Assembly (NCBI GenBank): GCA_037783545.1
Contig: JBBELK010000112.1
Coordinates: forward strand, 496,001-560,000
Direction: 5' to 3'
Source of the DNA: Henricia sp. BOLD:AAB3569
Lineage: Eukaryota > Echinodermata > Asteroidea > Spinulosida > Echinasteridae
DNA length: 64,000 nt
This document shows, one piece after another, positions 43,690 through 54,042 of the stretch. Position numbers and translations under genes: made by a program. The stretch's first letter is position 1, and the number at the start of each line of letters is the position of its first letter. Under the pieces are notes generated by a model. The model had not been told where the DNA came from, searched no databases, and saw only the letters and a program-made list of their open reading frames with translations.

Positions 43690-44600
43690 AGGCAAAGAAA
43701 GTGCTACAGCTCAACCGCCACTGCGATTACACCCATGACGGGGCCCTTCCACGAGTAGCAAGACCGAGCGGGACCATACCGTAAGGCCGCTCAGCCGAAG
43801 CGAGCAGACCCACCTTTGCAGGTATGCAACATCCCCCCCCCCCCTAAAATTACTGGTGTTAGTGGCAACCAGTGGTTCCGTATATACCGAGTCCTCGCCA
43901 TACCGTCTGGTCATATATCAAGCAACCTGTTTGCAAACCTCGTTATGTCTGCGCATCCTTGCTTGAAGCACCAAAGGGCATCGCTGGAGGATATGGGATG
44001 TCGTTTCGATAGCGCCCCTACAGTGTCTACAGGAGGTAAAACCCCATGTGTAGGCGAGGTTGTTGCGACAGGGAAGTGTTTTCGCCCTGAGAGCAACGGC
44101 CTTGATATACAAGTCGCCCTGAAGTATAGTATAGGGTTATCCACCCATGCAGAGGCCGCAGGGTGGTCAAAGGCAAGCGTGCCCTGACCCCGTTTGGTCT
44201 TCGCATGATCCCCCAGCCTCCGCATGGTGGAGTCATGAATATGGTGCTTGATCTGGGTTTTGTCTGCCTCAATATTCGCCAGCCCAAAGGCCCGACTCAG
44301 ACCGCTTAATTCTTTTTGCACCGATCTAGAGGCATACAGATGCCGAATAGCCTCGTCTTTAGATTTGGCAAGTCTGGTCAGATTCCCGTGCCGGAGTCTA
44401 TTGGCCAGACAGAGAATATCAGGAAAACCCAGACCACCGAAAGATGTAGAAGTGGTAATATACTGAGTACTAGCTGAATTAGGAAGATGTACTATCGACC
44501 GCACAGACTTATTGATACATCTCTGAATTGCCTTAAGGGCACTAACTGTGCCCGGTTCTATTGTGCTGTGGTACTGTATGTGGTGAAAAGAACTGTGCTG
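43690..44600 (-). pseudogene. R2-clade LINE, 5'-truncated C-terminal part
   Basis: On the minus strand the frame ending at 43911 encodes KSVRSIVHLPNSASTQYITT followed by SFGGLGFPDILCLANRLRHG, typical of the region after the RT of R2/NeSL-type LINEs. In another frame (44112-43918) it reads TSCRHCRGAIETTSHILQRC then PLVLQARMRRHNEV. That is the C-x2-C-x-H-x-C zinc finger plus R-RH-N motif that precedes the restriction-like endonuclease of R2 elements. RT and N-terminal zinc fingers are absent. At least one frameshift separates the two parts. It abuts a piggyBac remnant to its right. Confidence 0.7.
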
Positions 44601-44639
44601 GAGTTCGGCCCTTTCGCGTATCCAATCGGGAGTGGCTGA

Positions 44640-45400
44640 GGATGTTGTCATCGTCACTGTCATCACTGCTGTCATTTGGTACAGACTCCTGTACTAGTGG
44701 ATGGTGTTGTTTATAGCAGATCCGAGCATTAATAGCGTGAGCTATGTCAATGAGGAAGTGTAGAATTTTCCTCCACCACAGTTTAGATTATATAGGACCT
44801 CAGTTGATCTCCTTTGCCAACACCCCTATGTAATAAAGTAGTGCAGTCCACTGCAGCTGAAGGGACAGCAATCTTCTGGGCCTTTAGACGTCCAGTGGCG
44901 CCATCTTCGACTTTTCTCGTCACTGAGTAGACATGGGGGTCTCGCCATCCATGATGGCCTGACGACAACAGCATCATTATGCGCAAGTTCTTCCACACTG
45001 CTGCTGTCAGTTGCCCATTCTGCCTGAGGTAGAAAGAGCTTCTTGGTGTTTTGGCCATTCGTTGCATCTTTTCCCTGTTGAGGCTGTGTTTGGTGTTGAG
45101 TAGGTCACGAGGGAGGCCCTTGCTGTTAGACTTGACGGCGGCAGCTTGACTGAAGTGTACAGTTTATCTGTGTAGATGTGGTGGTATAGGCCAAAGTGAT
45201 GTTTAGCAACTTTCTTTGCTGTATTGTCCATTGTTTCTGGGGCCTGTCCATGCCGGTGGATAATAGCGTTTAACATGTAGCCTGTAGTGTTGCGATGGCT
45301 GGGGTTCTTCCTTCGTCGTGTCTGTAAATTCTTCCATGTTGTCATCCTCTGACATAGAGGATTTCCAGCAGGAGTTACAAGCTATCTGCTTCATATTCCT
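44640..45400 (-). pseudogene. piggyBac transposase remnant
   Basis: Minus-strand pieces, in order of reading: FGLYHHIYTDKLYTSVKL (about 45200-45140), the TDxxYTS motif of piggyBac with a catalytic aspartate; AAVKSNSKGLPRDLLNTK and FYLRQNGQLTAAVWKNLRIM then MLLSSGHH (about 45130-44960); AVDCTTLLHRGVGKGDQLRS (about 44850-44800), matching the VDxADQ-RSYY block; and WWRKILHFLIDIAHAINARI (about 44775-44715), matching the WW-x-FLI-x-NA motif. Frames shift between the pieces, so the gene is dead. Confidence 0.75.
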
Positions 45401-46585
45401 CTGTCATCATCGCTTGTCATGCTTTGTGCTGCTGGCGGACGAAGGCTAAGCTCGTTAACATTGTCAAGACCAACATGACCAACTAGGCCTGGAACAGCTT
45501 CAGTAACTGCCCGTGATATTGTGCTAGCTAGGACGTCTGCCATTTGCAGACAGGAGTAGAAAAGTTATAGGCAAAGTTTTAAACTCGCACAGCAAATAAA
45601 TCAAACCAAATGAAAATATAATCCGCGGTGCCGTGGTTTCATCCTTTGCTGCTTTAAAAGCTTGTACCTTTTGAAATAGGGCACCAACGTAGTGCCTGTC
45701 GAAGGGATAGCCAACTTGAAAATCTTGATAATCGATGGCAGCCAAGGAGAGGTTTGACTCCCGGGATATATTGGTCACTTGCTTCTTCCCCGATGCCTGT
45801 TTCAAGCGTGGTGACCTGCTTACGTACCTCGGGGTCGTTTTCATCAAGTGTTTGTCTAGTCAAGATCAATCATGGCAACTTCAGTCGGAGGGGTTTCTGA
45901 CTGCCATAGGAAGTTTGGTGCATGAAACCAGACAGCCCGTTTACAAACCTCTAAAACATTGCTTTCTATCAATACTATTATTTGCCAAACAGGAAAAATA
46001 TAGCTGTGCAGATTCTTGTTTACAAATAATGAAAATGTTCCATCGGCGTTCCATATTTGATAAATCAAACTGACGAGTGTACATTTTATTCTTCACAGCA
46101 TATCTATTCCCATCTAAGGAATTCTACAAAAAAATTGTCAAACTTGTGCTACTCCATGGGCTGGTAGATGTTCCAGTGCCCATGTTTTGACCCTTTCATA
46201 AAGGATGTGCTCCACCATAGGGGGACTGAGAGAAGATTATCAGTCCCAACCTTTATTAATGATAGTGACTGCAGTCAGCTGGCCCAATAACCGAAACGGT
46301 TTCCGGTTTAGACGTTGGAAATTTTGCCGGAAGAACTTGTTCTCTGCATTGCCTGCAGCAAATATTAAATGTTGTGCACAGAATTGGCTTTTAATATGGA
46401 ATAATAATTTTTTCTTGACATGGGATTGCTTAATTACTGAACCCATCATCAGTACATGTGTATCAATCTGTTGAGTTTCTTTTATGATTTGTTGATTTCT
46501 TCGCTTAAAGAACCATGTCGCTAATTGTCGCAGCAAGAAGTCAGTAACAGGATTATATATGGCGTGACAAAATGTAGGGACAGGT
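45401..46585. other. Region with unassigned short ORFs
   Basis: A minus-strand frame at 45847-45524 encodes SNLSLAAIDYQDFQVGYPFD followed by RHYVGALFQKVQAFKAAKDE, which looks transposase-like but is not assigned. Another minus frame is at 46536-46240. It may be the N-terminal part of the piggyBac remnant or a separate element. No host exon seen. Confidence 0.35.
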
Positions 46586-46830
46586 GGGTGTTTCTATAAA
46601 TTAGGGGTCCAAAAGTGTGACATTTGGTGTCCCCCGTTACACCTAATATGTGTTATTTTTCGTACAAAAATCATTAAAATGGCTTTTAAACCATTTTGTA
46701 TGAATTGTACTTTATGTACTCACTCTTTGAGATGGAAAGTATTTAAAGAATGTGTCCTGAATTTACAAAAACAAGATGTAAAATGTAACGGGGGACACCA
46801 ACACTGGACCCCTAATTTATAGAAAGACCC
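46586..46830. repeat. MITE family C, copy 2
   Basis: The 245 bp inverted copy of 7121-7361, with ends GGGTGTTTCTATAAATTAGG and CCTAATTTATAGAAAGACCC. Confidence 0.85.
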
Positions 46831-46934
46831 TGGTAGCCTACATTTGAAGACTGTCTTAACAAGGGTTGTTGTGTTCTGTATTAGTGGAAAACAATTTCTG
46901 CACGTCTACAAAAGTAATTGCCGCTTCCACTGGA

Positions 46935-47043
46935 GGTGGTTCATCAACTCAACAATGCTGTTGGTCGTAAAGTGGTTGTTTTACAAAAATCCAGTATGAA
47001 ACAGTGTGCTATTGCTCGGCAGTATGGCATCACTCAAGATCAG
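46935..47043 (+). pseudogene. Helix-turn-helix fragment, transposase-like
   Basis: It encodes GRKVVVLQKSSMKQCAIARQ then YGITQDQ, like the N-terminal helix-turn-helix of Tc1/pogo-type transposases (K-x2-V ... x-IA-x-x-G-I-x-x). It is only about 36 codons and cut by the family H element that follows. Confidence 0.4.
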
Positions 47044-47059
47044 GGCTGGTATTCACAAA

Positions 47060-47850
47060 ACGACATACGCGTCAAGATTGGTTTCAACCCGGGTTGAACT
47101 CGACCCAGCTCGGGACAAGGGTTGAAAACGATAGTGTGAAATGAGCAGTGTTGAGTTCGCCCCGGCCGGGTTGAGATTCTTGCCGTTTGTAACTAATTGT
47201 AAGCTACAAATTTTACTTTAAAAAATTTGCATGAATACTAGTATGAATATACTAGCAGGCGCGGATCCAGAGGGGGGGAGGTCAAAATCCCCCCTGCTCC
47301 GACACAAAAAAAATAATGTAATGCATTTTTTGCGTGTCCGCCTGTCCGAAACAAGCAGACATAAAAATCTGATAGGCAAAACCCCTCCCTGGTGGCAAAA
47401 CCCCCTCCTGGAAAAATTCCTGGATCCGCCCCTGACTAGTTCATGTAGACCTACATGTAGCGGCGTATGTATACATGTGTCAAAATCAGAGCGTCCATTT
47501 TAATTAAGAGGCTATTTTTTTATATCGTCAGTCATTCACTTTTGCACTTTTCTCTCGTAAAGAAAATGGCACAAGCAGCAGAAAAGAAAAACAGAGCAGA
47601 AAAGCGATGATGAATTCGAAAGTACATGTATTTCCAGCAGGGGACAGCACTTACCCATGCGCGCAACGCTCGATTATCACTCGCCCTTGGTTGGCGTTGT
47701 ACAAGTGTGAATCCTCCCCGTTCAACCTGGGGCGAGTGGGAAACGATAGCGGATTGAGTGCGGGGTTGAAAATTCGCATTTCAACCGAGTTGAGAATTCG
47801 CATTTCAACCGAGTTGAGAGGCTGTAAGGCCTGTAGTGTGTGAAAGTGCC
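47060..47850. repeat. Family H element, copy 2 (inverted)
   Basis: AGATTGGTTTCAACCCGGG at the left and GTACAAGTGTGAATCCTCCC ... GGGGCGAGTGGGAAACG at the right mirror the ends of 14400-15060, including the GGCACAAGCAGCAGAAAAG part. A second element (47258-47436) is inserted inside it. Confidence 0.65.
47258..47436. repeat. Small TIR element (GGATCC family) nested in family H
   Basis: The ends AGGCGCGGATCCAGAGGGGG and AATTCCTGGATCCGCCCCTGA are inverted repeats with a G-rich left and C-rich right half. Confidence 0.65.
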
Positions 47851-48176
47851 TGGATTCGTTGGCTACCGTATGTAGCCCAAGACCACCTTACTGTCTTAGT
47901 AGAATGTGGTGCTGTCGGTTATCACTCGGCCTTGTAGTTCAGTTTCGACTGTCTGTGACTGTTGTGGCAAGAACGGCTGCACAGAGCGCCATTCAAGATT
48001 AAGAAACTAATATGCTTTAAGTGAATACACGATTTGCTCAGCGGCTGATTGAGTTAGATGCCTGAATAGAATGAAGTGGATTTACAAACTTTAGAGACTT
48101 GACTTGACCATTTCGGTAATTTTAGTCTGACGGTGTAATTTGCCAATGCATGTGGTTCGCTTCACACCATCCAGCT
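47851..48176. other. Spacer, no feature recognised
   Basis: No gene or bounded repeat recognised. Confidence 0.4.
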
Positions 48177-48473
48177 GTTACCCACTGGGCATTTTACCCG
48201 TTATTACCCGGGTAATAACAAGTAAATGTTGTAACAAAAGTTATTACTGGGTAATATATTACACTCGTGGGTAATAACGGGGAAATTGTTAAACCATATT
48301 TTCTCTGATTACCTTGTTGTACCTTGGTTTCCAACAGGGTAATAACAGTAATATTTGGAGGAAAAATTACCATGGACGGACACTTAATTTTCCTTGATTA
48401 AAAAAAATAAATTCTAAAAACGAAAATTTCTACTTCCACCTAGTTAGGCCTATCCGTCTTTTTTTTCATCCGT

Positions 48474-48575
48474 GAGGTCCCGCAGGATTTGAACTGGCGT
48501 CGCCTGGACAGAGCTGTGGAGAAGAGTTTTGTTAGTACAGTACATCCTTAACCGTTCGGATACAAGAGCAATTGT
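48474..48575 (-). repeat. tRNA-like sequence (Leu/Ser type), minus strand
   Basis: On the minus strand TATCCGAACGGTTAAGGATG resembles the box A region of leucine/serine tRNAs and GCCAGTTCAAATCCTGCGGG the box B region. The acceptor ends do not pair, so it is a SINE head or tRNA pseudogene. Confidence 0.55.
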
Positions 48576-49075
48576 TGCCAACTTTGGTTTTTTTATATGT
48601 ACTTAAAAATAAGCTTGTCAGCCTTATGAATATTAAATTTAAATATTGAATAAATTTACATTAATTAACCAAGTAACAATCGGGCTCTGAATATCCATTT
48701 TGAATATTTATAAGGTAGAATGGATGTTCCAAAATCGTGTGCTTTTTGACTAAATCGCATTCAAAGAGCCCCTCAGCTACCACTGATCCTACCCGTGTAG
48801 AAATGGATGAACCTATAGTAAATAATCATAACGCCGCGTCATCGTTCATAATCTGGTCATGCGCACATAACAACGAACCATACTTTAATGTTGTAACTCC
48901 AGTTTTTGGCACGATGTGCTCAGAATCTTGGCTCAAAGTACAACTTATTGTTTTCCGATTTTCCTGGTCAGGGGCTCATTTTCTTCATCTCCTTTTGATA
49001 TAAACAAGGAAAAGGACAAACCATTTACTGTAAATTTTAACTGAGGGTGTCCGTGCGTGGTAATCAACCCTATGT

Positions 49076-49186
49076 GGACTTGGAAATTTCGGCAGGTGTC
49101 CCATATTTTTATTGTTTTCATATCGGACAAAAATATGAAAAAAATAAAAAAAATATGGGACACTTTCTGCCGAAATTTCCAAGTCC
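49076..49186. repeat. 111 bp near-perfect hairpin MITE
   Basis: GGACTTGGAAATTTCGGCAG and CTGCCGAAATTTCCAAGTCC are the ends; the arms continue with GTGTCCCATATTTTTATTG and its complement around a short loop near 49128. Confidence 0.85.
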
Positions 49187-49548
49187 AAATATTACTGTTA
49201 TTACCCTATTGAAACCATCATTTTATTGAGTTACAACAAGGTAATCAGAGGAAATATGGGTAACAACGGGTTGTAACGGGAAAATATTGGTCTACTATTT
49301 CCCCGTTATTACCCATGATGAGTATGATATTACCCACTAATAACTTTTGTTATTAATATGCCCAGTGGGGTGAGTATCAATTATATTTAATCCTCATCCT
49401 TAAAATAAATCCCATTTATTAAGGAATGTATAACACAAACGGGTAAAATCATTTTGGTAATAACAATGTATTATATCGGTAATATACTTAGTCAAATGTT
49501 GGGGTGATTTTACCAGTAATATCGGTAATCGGTAACATTTTGCCCAGT

Positions 49549-50110
49549 GGGTACATGTACCGTATAATACGGACATTATTTACATGTCACAACAACAATG
49601 TGAAGGTTCTGGGTCGAGCGCACTGCAAATTTATATATTTTATCCCCCTCCCCACCCCTCATCCCCTGGCTTGCACCCAGCGCGCGTGCACAGGCGAGCG
49701 CTCCAATATGCAAATGAATCTACATATGTACTATGTACACGCTAAGGCAGCCTAATTAGTACACGTCCACTTCAGACTACTAGTATACGGTACGTGTGAG
49801 TACAGTGTACCTATACGCGCGCAAAGCTTTCCGTTAGACCCCAAACCTTCACTCCCAAAACCCAACTAAATGGAGTCGTAATAAAACAATTGTTTGTCTC
49901 TATCGAAGCTACGATATTCCAACATTGACATGATAATATACATAAGGTATTCTGTTTTCATTAACACTTCAAAAACGGAATTTCTTACCCAGAGCCAACC
50001 GGGCACAGCCTCCAAGCTTGATAGAGAGTTGGAAAGAGGCAATACAAAAGGCGCCCTCTCTGGTTACCGCGGAAATTAAATTTCTCTTACATATTAAAGC
50101 ATTAAGCAAG
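49549..50110. other. Spacer, no feature recognised
   Basis: No gene recognised. This flanks the DIRS insertion on its left. Confidence 0.4.
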
Positions 50111-50261
50111 ATTATATTACGCCAATTCCGGATAGACTCACTATGTAGATTGTCCCTTGTGACGCAATCTGCTCCACCTTTAGAAGCTCATGAATATGCA
50201 AAAAGTTGACACAATGGTGGTGCTTGGTGTAAAAGCCCGATGTGTCCCGTTGAACGTTGTC
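50111..50261 (+). repeat. DIRS left inverted repeat
   Basis: Starts ATTATATTACGCCAATTCCG and ends TCCCGTTGAACGTTGTC. About 135 bp are the reverse complement of 55115-55250; the outermost part matches only the internal complementary region. Confidence 0.9.
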
Positions 50262-53200
50262 TTTGTTTTTTGTGCAGCAATCTGTTCGGATCACCTTGGC
50301 ACACTGTGATGCCTTATGTACTATTTTGAATTTCACCGGGAATTGTCGGCCTAGCTTCTTCTTCGCCAGGACTATGCCCAAGGAATCTACGGGAAGTCGC
50401 CGTTCGGCCTCAGCTTCTATCGCCAAGCATCCTGAACATGATACCGTGGATATTCTTGCCGTTGCGGCCAGGGAAATCGGGCAATCGTGCGAGTCGACTC
50501 CACCCCAACCCAGGGGCGAGCCGGCGGGACAGCACCAAGCCCCAGCCCCTTCGTGGGCTGGAGGCTCTCAGGTTTGCGGACACCCATATCCCAAACCCAG
50601 TCTCAGCCCAATGACTACAGAGACGGCCGTACCAGCTCAATCGGCCGGCGGTTATCAACCTCCGTCATCGGTCACATCGGTGGGTACAAACTCCACTCAA
50701 GCCACTGCCGCTGCGTCATCCGCTACGGTACCAAATTTGCAGCCGGGTCACACGACCGGGTTGCCGGTAGGCCACCCGGGGCAACAACAGCCTCAGCCAT
50801 GGAACCCTTGGGGTCCGTCCCCCCAGGCGTTTCATATGCCGGGACCAGGAATGTACCATGCTTACGGCGCTACCGCACCGCCTCAGCCTAGTTTTTACCA
50901 AGGGGCCACTTATGCACCGCCACCATATTATTTTTCGCCATGGGGTTACCCTACAGCCGCTTCACCGATGGTCATACAACAGCCGCCGGCTAGTTCCGGC
51001 TCTGCTCCAGCTCCATCCGGGCACGTTTCCGGACAAGCCGGGAACGTCACTTTAGCTGAGCGCGAGGACCAGCGACCTCCGCATGTTATTAGAGGCTCCG
51101 GAGCGGAACCAGCTCCCGACGCCATTTTTCTTCAGTCATTTAGCAGTGACGACGATGATATTTCAGCGATTTCTGAACGTTCTTCATCGTCATCAGTTTT
51201 GAAGAAAACTTTTCGAAACCCACACAAAAGAGATTCAGGTAATCCTCTCTCCGAGCAAGTTATTTCGTGGTGGCAAGACTTAAGAACTAATAAACTTTCG
51301 CATGAAGATTACAAACAAGAATTAGCGAATTACGACATCGGCGAGGCACAAGACAAATGTTTTAATGCACCAGAACTGCCTTCCGGCCTTAAAAAAGTCT
51401 TCAAACAAGCCAACGCTTCCCTCGTGTCGGTAGATGACAAGATGAAAGGTGCTCATGGTCACCTATTGAGATCAGCCTTGCCTTTTCTGCGACTTTACGA
51501 CGCAGTAGCAGACCCAGAGTGCCCCTCGGAAATTTCCAAAGAATTAGTCATTGAACATGTTTCTACGGGACTGATTCTACTCGGTTCAGCTAGTCAAAGC
51601 CTAGCTATGGCGCGACAACACACGTTCGATGAAATTGTTGACAAAAAATTTGAGACTCTGAAGAAAAACTCACCATCTATGGGAGAACTTTTTGGAGACT
51701 CATTGCTGAAAGACATCGAGGATACAGAAAAAGCCTCTAAGTTGGCAGCTAAGGTCACATCAAGGTCTACTCCTACCTTCTCCAAGGACAGAAGATACAC
51801 CCCGTATCAAACCTTAACAAGAGCATCAAAGTTTCGACGCAGAGGTAATTTCGGGACCTTCCGAAGTTTCAACAAGCCACCATACAGAGCAGGTACTAGC
51901 AATTTTAATAGACCTCGTACCTGGAAATCATCTTCCACGCCAACTACTAGTACAGCGGGAAAAAAATTAATTGGGCCTAGTACTCTTACAGCAACGCGCA
52001 GTACTCCAGCAGTTTCTTCACCTCTTGCGGGACGTCTTCAATATTTCGTCAATAACTGGATGTCCATCACCCATGACCCATGGGTCATTGATGCTATTTC
52101 AGGTTATACCTTTGACTTTTTGTCTGCGCCTTACCAGCTGATTAGTCCAGTTACCCATGCGCAGTCCGACAGCCAGGCAGCTATTTTTGATCAAGAGGTG
52201 CAGAAACTGCTAGATAAGGGAGCCATCACTTCAGAACCTCCGGTCATGGGACAATTTATTTCTTCAGTTTTTCTCATCCCTAAAAAATCCGGAGAAGTTC
52301 GGCCGGTAGTTAATCTACGCCCATTAAACAAATTTATTAGATATCAACACTTCAAGATGGAGAACATTTGTTCAGCTAAAAGTTTGTTATCTCCAAATGA
52401 TTGGATGACTACGATAGACCTTAAAGATGCCTACTTTACAGTACCTATCAACAATATTCATCGCAAATTCCTCCGTTTTGTTTGGAAGGGAGTACTCTAC
52501 CAGTTTTGTTGCCTGCCATTTGGCATATCTTCTGCGCCTCGTGTTTTTACAAAAATTTTGAAACCGGTGGCTGCGACGCTCAGAGAACAAGGCATACGAT
52601 GCGTGTTTTATCTTGACGATATGCTTATTTTAGCATCGTCCCAGCAAGAGAGTGCATTACATACACACCAAGTTGTCAATCTTCTTCAAAAGCTTGGTTT
52701 TGTGATCAATGAGACTAAGTCGCATCTTACACCATCGCAAGTGGTTACATTTTTGGGTTTTGTCATCAATTCCAATAATCTGACGCTGTCGCTTAGTCAA
52801 GATAAAGTTGATAGAATCATTACTCATTGCCAAGAGACCCTCTCTGCTAAAGTACTGACAGTCCGTCAACTTGCCAGCCTGCTTGGCAGGTTATCCTCAT
52901 CAATTCAAGCTGTTTTTCCAGCCCCTCTTTTTTATTGTAACCTTCAACAGGACAGGAACACCGCTCTTCAAAAGAACGGAAATTACGAGGCAGAGGTTCA
53001 TCTTTCTGCAGAGGCAAAACAAGATTTACAGACGTGGATCAGTTGTCTTCAGGTCTGGAATGGTCGAACAGTCGTTCATCATGCACCACACATAGTAATG
53101 CAGACGGATGCCTCCATGGACGGCTGGGGAGCCTGTTTGGAACAGACGAGAATAGGGGGACGTTGGTCCGCGCAAGAGAGAAGACACCATATCAATCACC

Positions 53201-54042
53201 TGGAACTGCTCGCAGCATTTTTTGCCCTCAAATCCTTGGTGCCAGACCAAAGAGACCTCCATATCCGCATACAGATGGACAACGCAACAGCCATAGCCTA
53301 TGTCAATCACAAAGGGGGGACGAAATCCCATCACCTAACTCAACTTGCCATAACCATCTGGATCTGGTGCATAAAGAGAAACATTCTTCTGTCTGCAGAA
53401 CACATACCAGGCTCATCCAATGTCACAGCCGACAGCCTGTCGAGAATTTTCAACGATCGCACCGAATGGAAACTTCAACCAACAATCTTTCAGTTACTCA
53501 TGCAGAACTTGAGTTTCACACCGTTGGTGGACTTGTTTGCAACCCGGCTAAATGCACAAATACAGAAGTTTGTGTCATGGCACCCAGATCCCATGGCATG
53601 GAGATCGGATGCCTTTCTACTGAACTGGAAGGGACTGAAGGGTTACGCTTTTCCCCCATTTGCGCTGATAACCAAGTGCCTGGGCAAAGTAAAACGAGAA
53701 CAAGCGACCATCGTAATGATTGCTCCAGTATGGCCGGCACAACCATGGTACCCCATGTTGTTGGAACTGACCATTGCCAACCCAGTCCTCCTTCCCAGAA
53801 GACAAGACCTTCTTCGTCTCCCTCACAATCTCCAGTTAACACATCCTATGGCAGACACACTGCAATTAGCCGCCTGGAAGTTATCCGGGAAGGATTACAA
53901 GAAGAAGGAATATCTAGAAACGTGTCTAACACTATCATTGCCTCATGGAGATCTCAATCAAATACACAATACAATTCTGCATGGGCAAGATGGGTCCGCT
54001 GGTGTATTTCACGGAAAATTGATCCAGTTCAATCACCTATAG
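50257..54042 (+). CDS. DIRS gag-like / reverse transcriptase / RNase H polyprotein
   Basis: Open for 1261 codons; the first convincing methionine is the MPKESTGSRRSASASI at 50374. The N-terminal ~270 residues are P/G/A/S/T-rich and gag-like. An ordered region follows with DLRTNKLSHEDYKQELANYD and LLRSALPFLRLYDAVADPEC. The RT spans roughly 630-820: QFISSVFLIPKKSGEVRPVV, TIDLKDAYFTVPI, LPFGISSAPRVFTKI and FYLDDMLIL (catalytic YLDD). RNase H begins at IVMQTDASMDGWGACLEQTR and ends near GSSNVTADSLSR. The DIRS-specific region DLFATRLNAQIQKF ... SWHPDPMAWRSDAF ... YAFPPFALI follows. It overlaps the recombinase ORF by about 1 kb in another frame, as is usual in the family. Confidence 0.92.
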   Translation: MSLFFVQQSVRITLAHCDALCTILNFTGNCRPSFFFARTMPKESTGSRRSASASIAKHPEHDTVDILAVAAREIGQSCESTPPQPRGEPAGQHQAPAPSWAGGSQVCGHPYPKPSLSPMTTETAVPAQSAGGYQPPSSVTSVGTNSTQATAAASSATVPNLQPGHTTGLPVGHPGQQQPQPWNPWGPSPQAFHMPGPGMYHAYGATAPPQPSFYQGATYAPPPYYFSPWGYPTAASPMVIQQPPASSGSAPAPSGHVSGQAGNVTLAEREDQRPPHVIRGSGAEPAPDAIFLQSFSSDDDDISAISERSSSSSVLKKTFRNPHKRDSGNPLSEQVISWWQDLRTNKLSHEDYKQELANYDIGEAQDKCFNAPELPSGLKKVFKQANASLVSVDDKMKGAHGHLLRSALPFLRLYDAVADPECPSEISKELVIEHVSTGLILLGSASQSLAMARQHTFDEIVDKKFETLKKNSPSMGELFGDSLLKDIEDTEKASKLAAKVTSRSTPTFSKDRRYTPYQTLTRASKFRRRGNFGTFRSFNKPPYRAGTSNFNRPRTWKSSSTPTTSTAGKKLIGPSTLTATRSTPAVSSPLAGRLQYFVNNWMSITHDPWVIDAISGYTFDFLSAPYQLISPVTHAQSDSQAAIFDQEVQKLLDKGAITSEPPVMGQFISSVFLIPKKSGEVRPVVNLRPLNKFIRYQHFKMENICSAKSLLSPNDWMTTIDLKDAYFTVPINNIHRKFLRFVWKGVLYQFCCLPFGISSAPRVFTKILKPVAATLREQGIRCVFYLDDMLILASSQQESALHTHQVVNLLQKLGFVINETKSHLTPSQVVTFLGFVINSNNLTLSLSQDKVDRIITHCQETLSAKVLTVRQLASLLGRLSSSIQAVFPAPLFYCNLQQDRNTALQKNGNYEAEVHLSAEAKQDLQTWISCLQVWNGRTVVHHAPHIVMQTDASMDGWGACLEQTRIGGRWSAQERRHHINHLELLAAFFALKSLVPDQRDLHIRIQMDNATAIAYVNHKGGTKSHHLTQLAITIWIWCIKRNILLSAEHIPGSSNVTADSLSRIFNDRTEWKLQPTIFQLLMQNLSFTPLVDLFATRLNAQIQKFVSWHPDPMAWRSDAFLLNWKGLKGYAFPPFALITKCLGKVKREQATIVMIAPVWPAQPWYPMLLELTIANPVLLPRRQDLLRLPHNLQLTHPMADTLQLAAWKLSGKDYKKKEYLETCLTLSLPHGDLNQIHNTILHGQDGSAGVFHGKLIQFNHL

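Larger units (their letters stand above)
48177..49548. mobile_element. Family L: 1.4 kb element with nested inverted repeats
   Basis: The ends TTACCCACTGGGCATTTTACC and GTAACATTTTGCCCAGTGGG are inverted repeats. Inside, GATTACCTTGTTGTACCTTG, GGGTAATAACAGTAATATTTGG and GGGTAATAACGGGGAAAT recur as complements at 49180-49320, so the arms are several hundred bp long. No transposase ORF. A SINE (48474-48575) and a small hairpin (49076-49186) sit inside. Confidence 0.7.

Noticed and set aside
48474-48575. Functional Leu/Ser tRNA gene
   Set aside because: The D-arm and T-arm look right, but the acceptor stem does not close and the variable region is too long.
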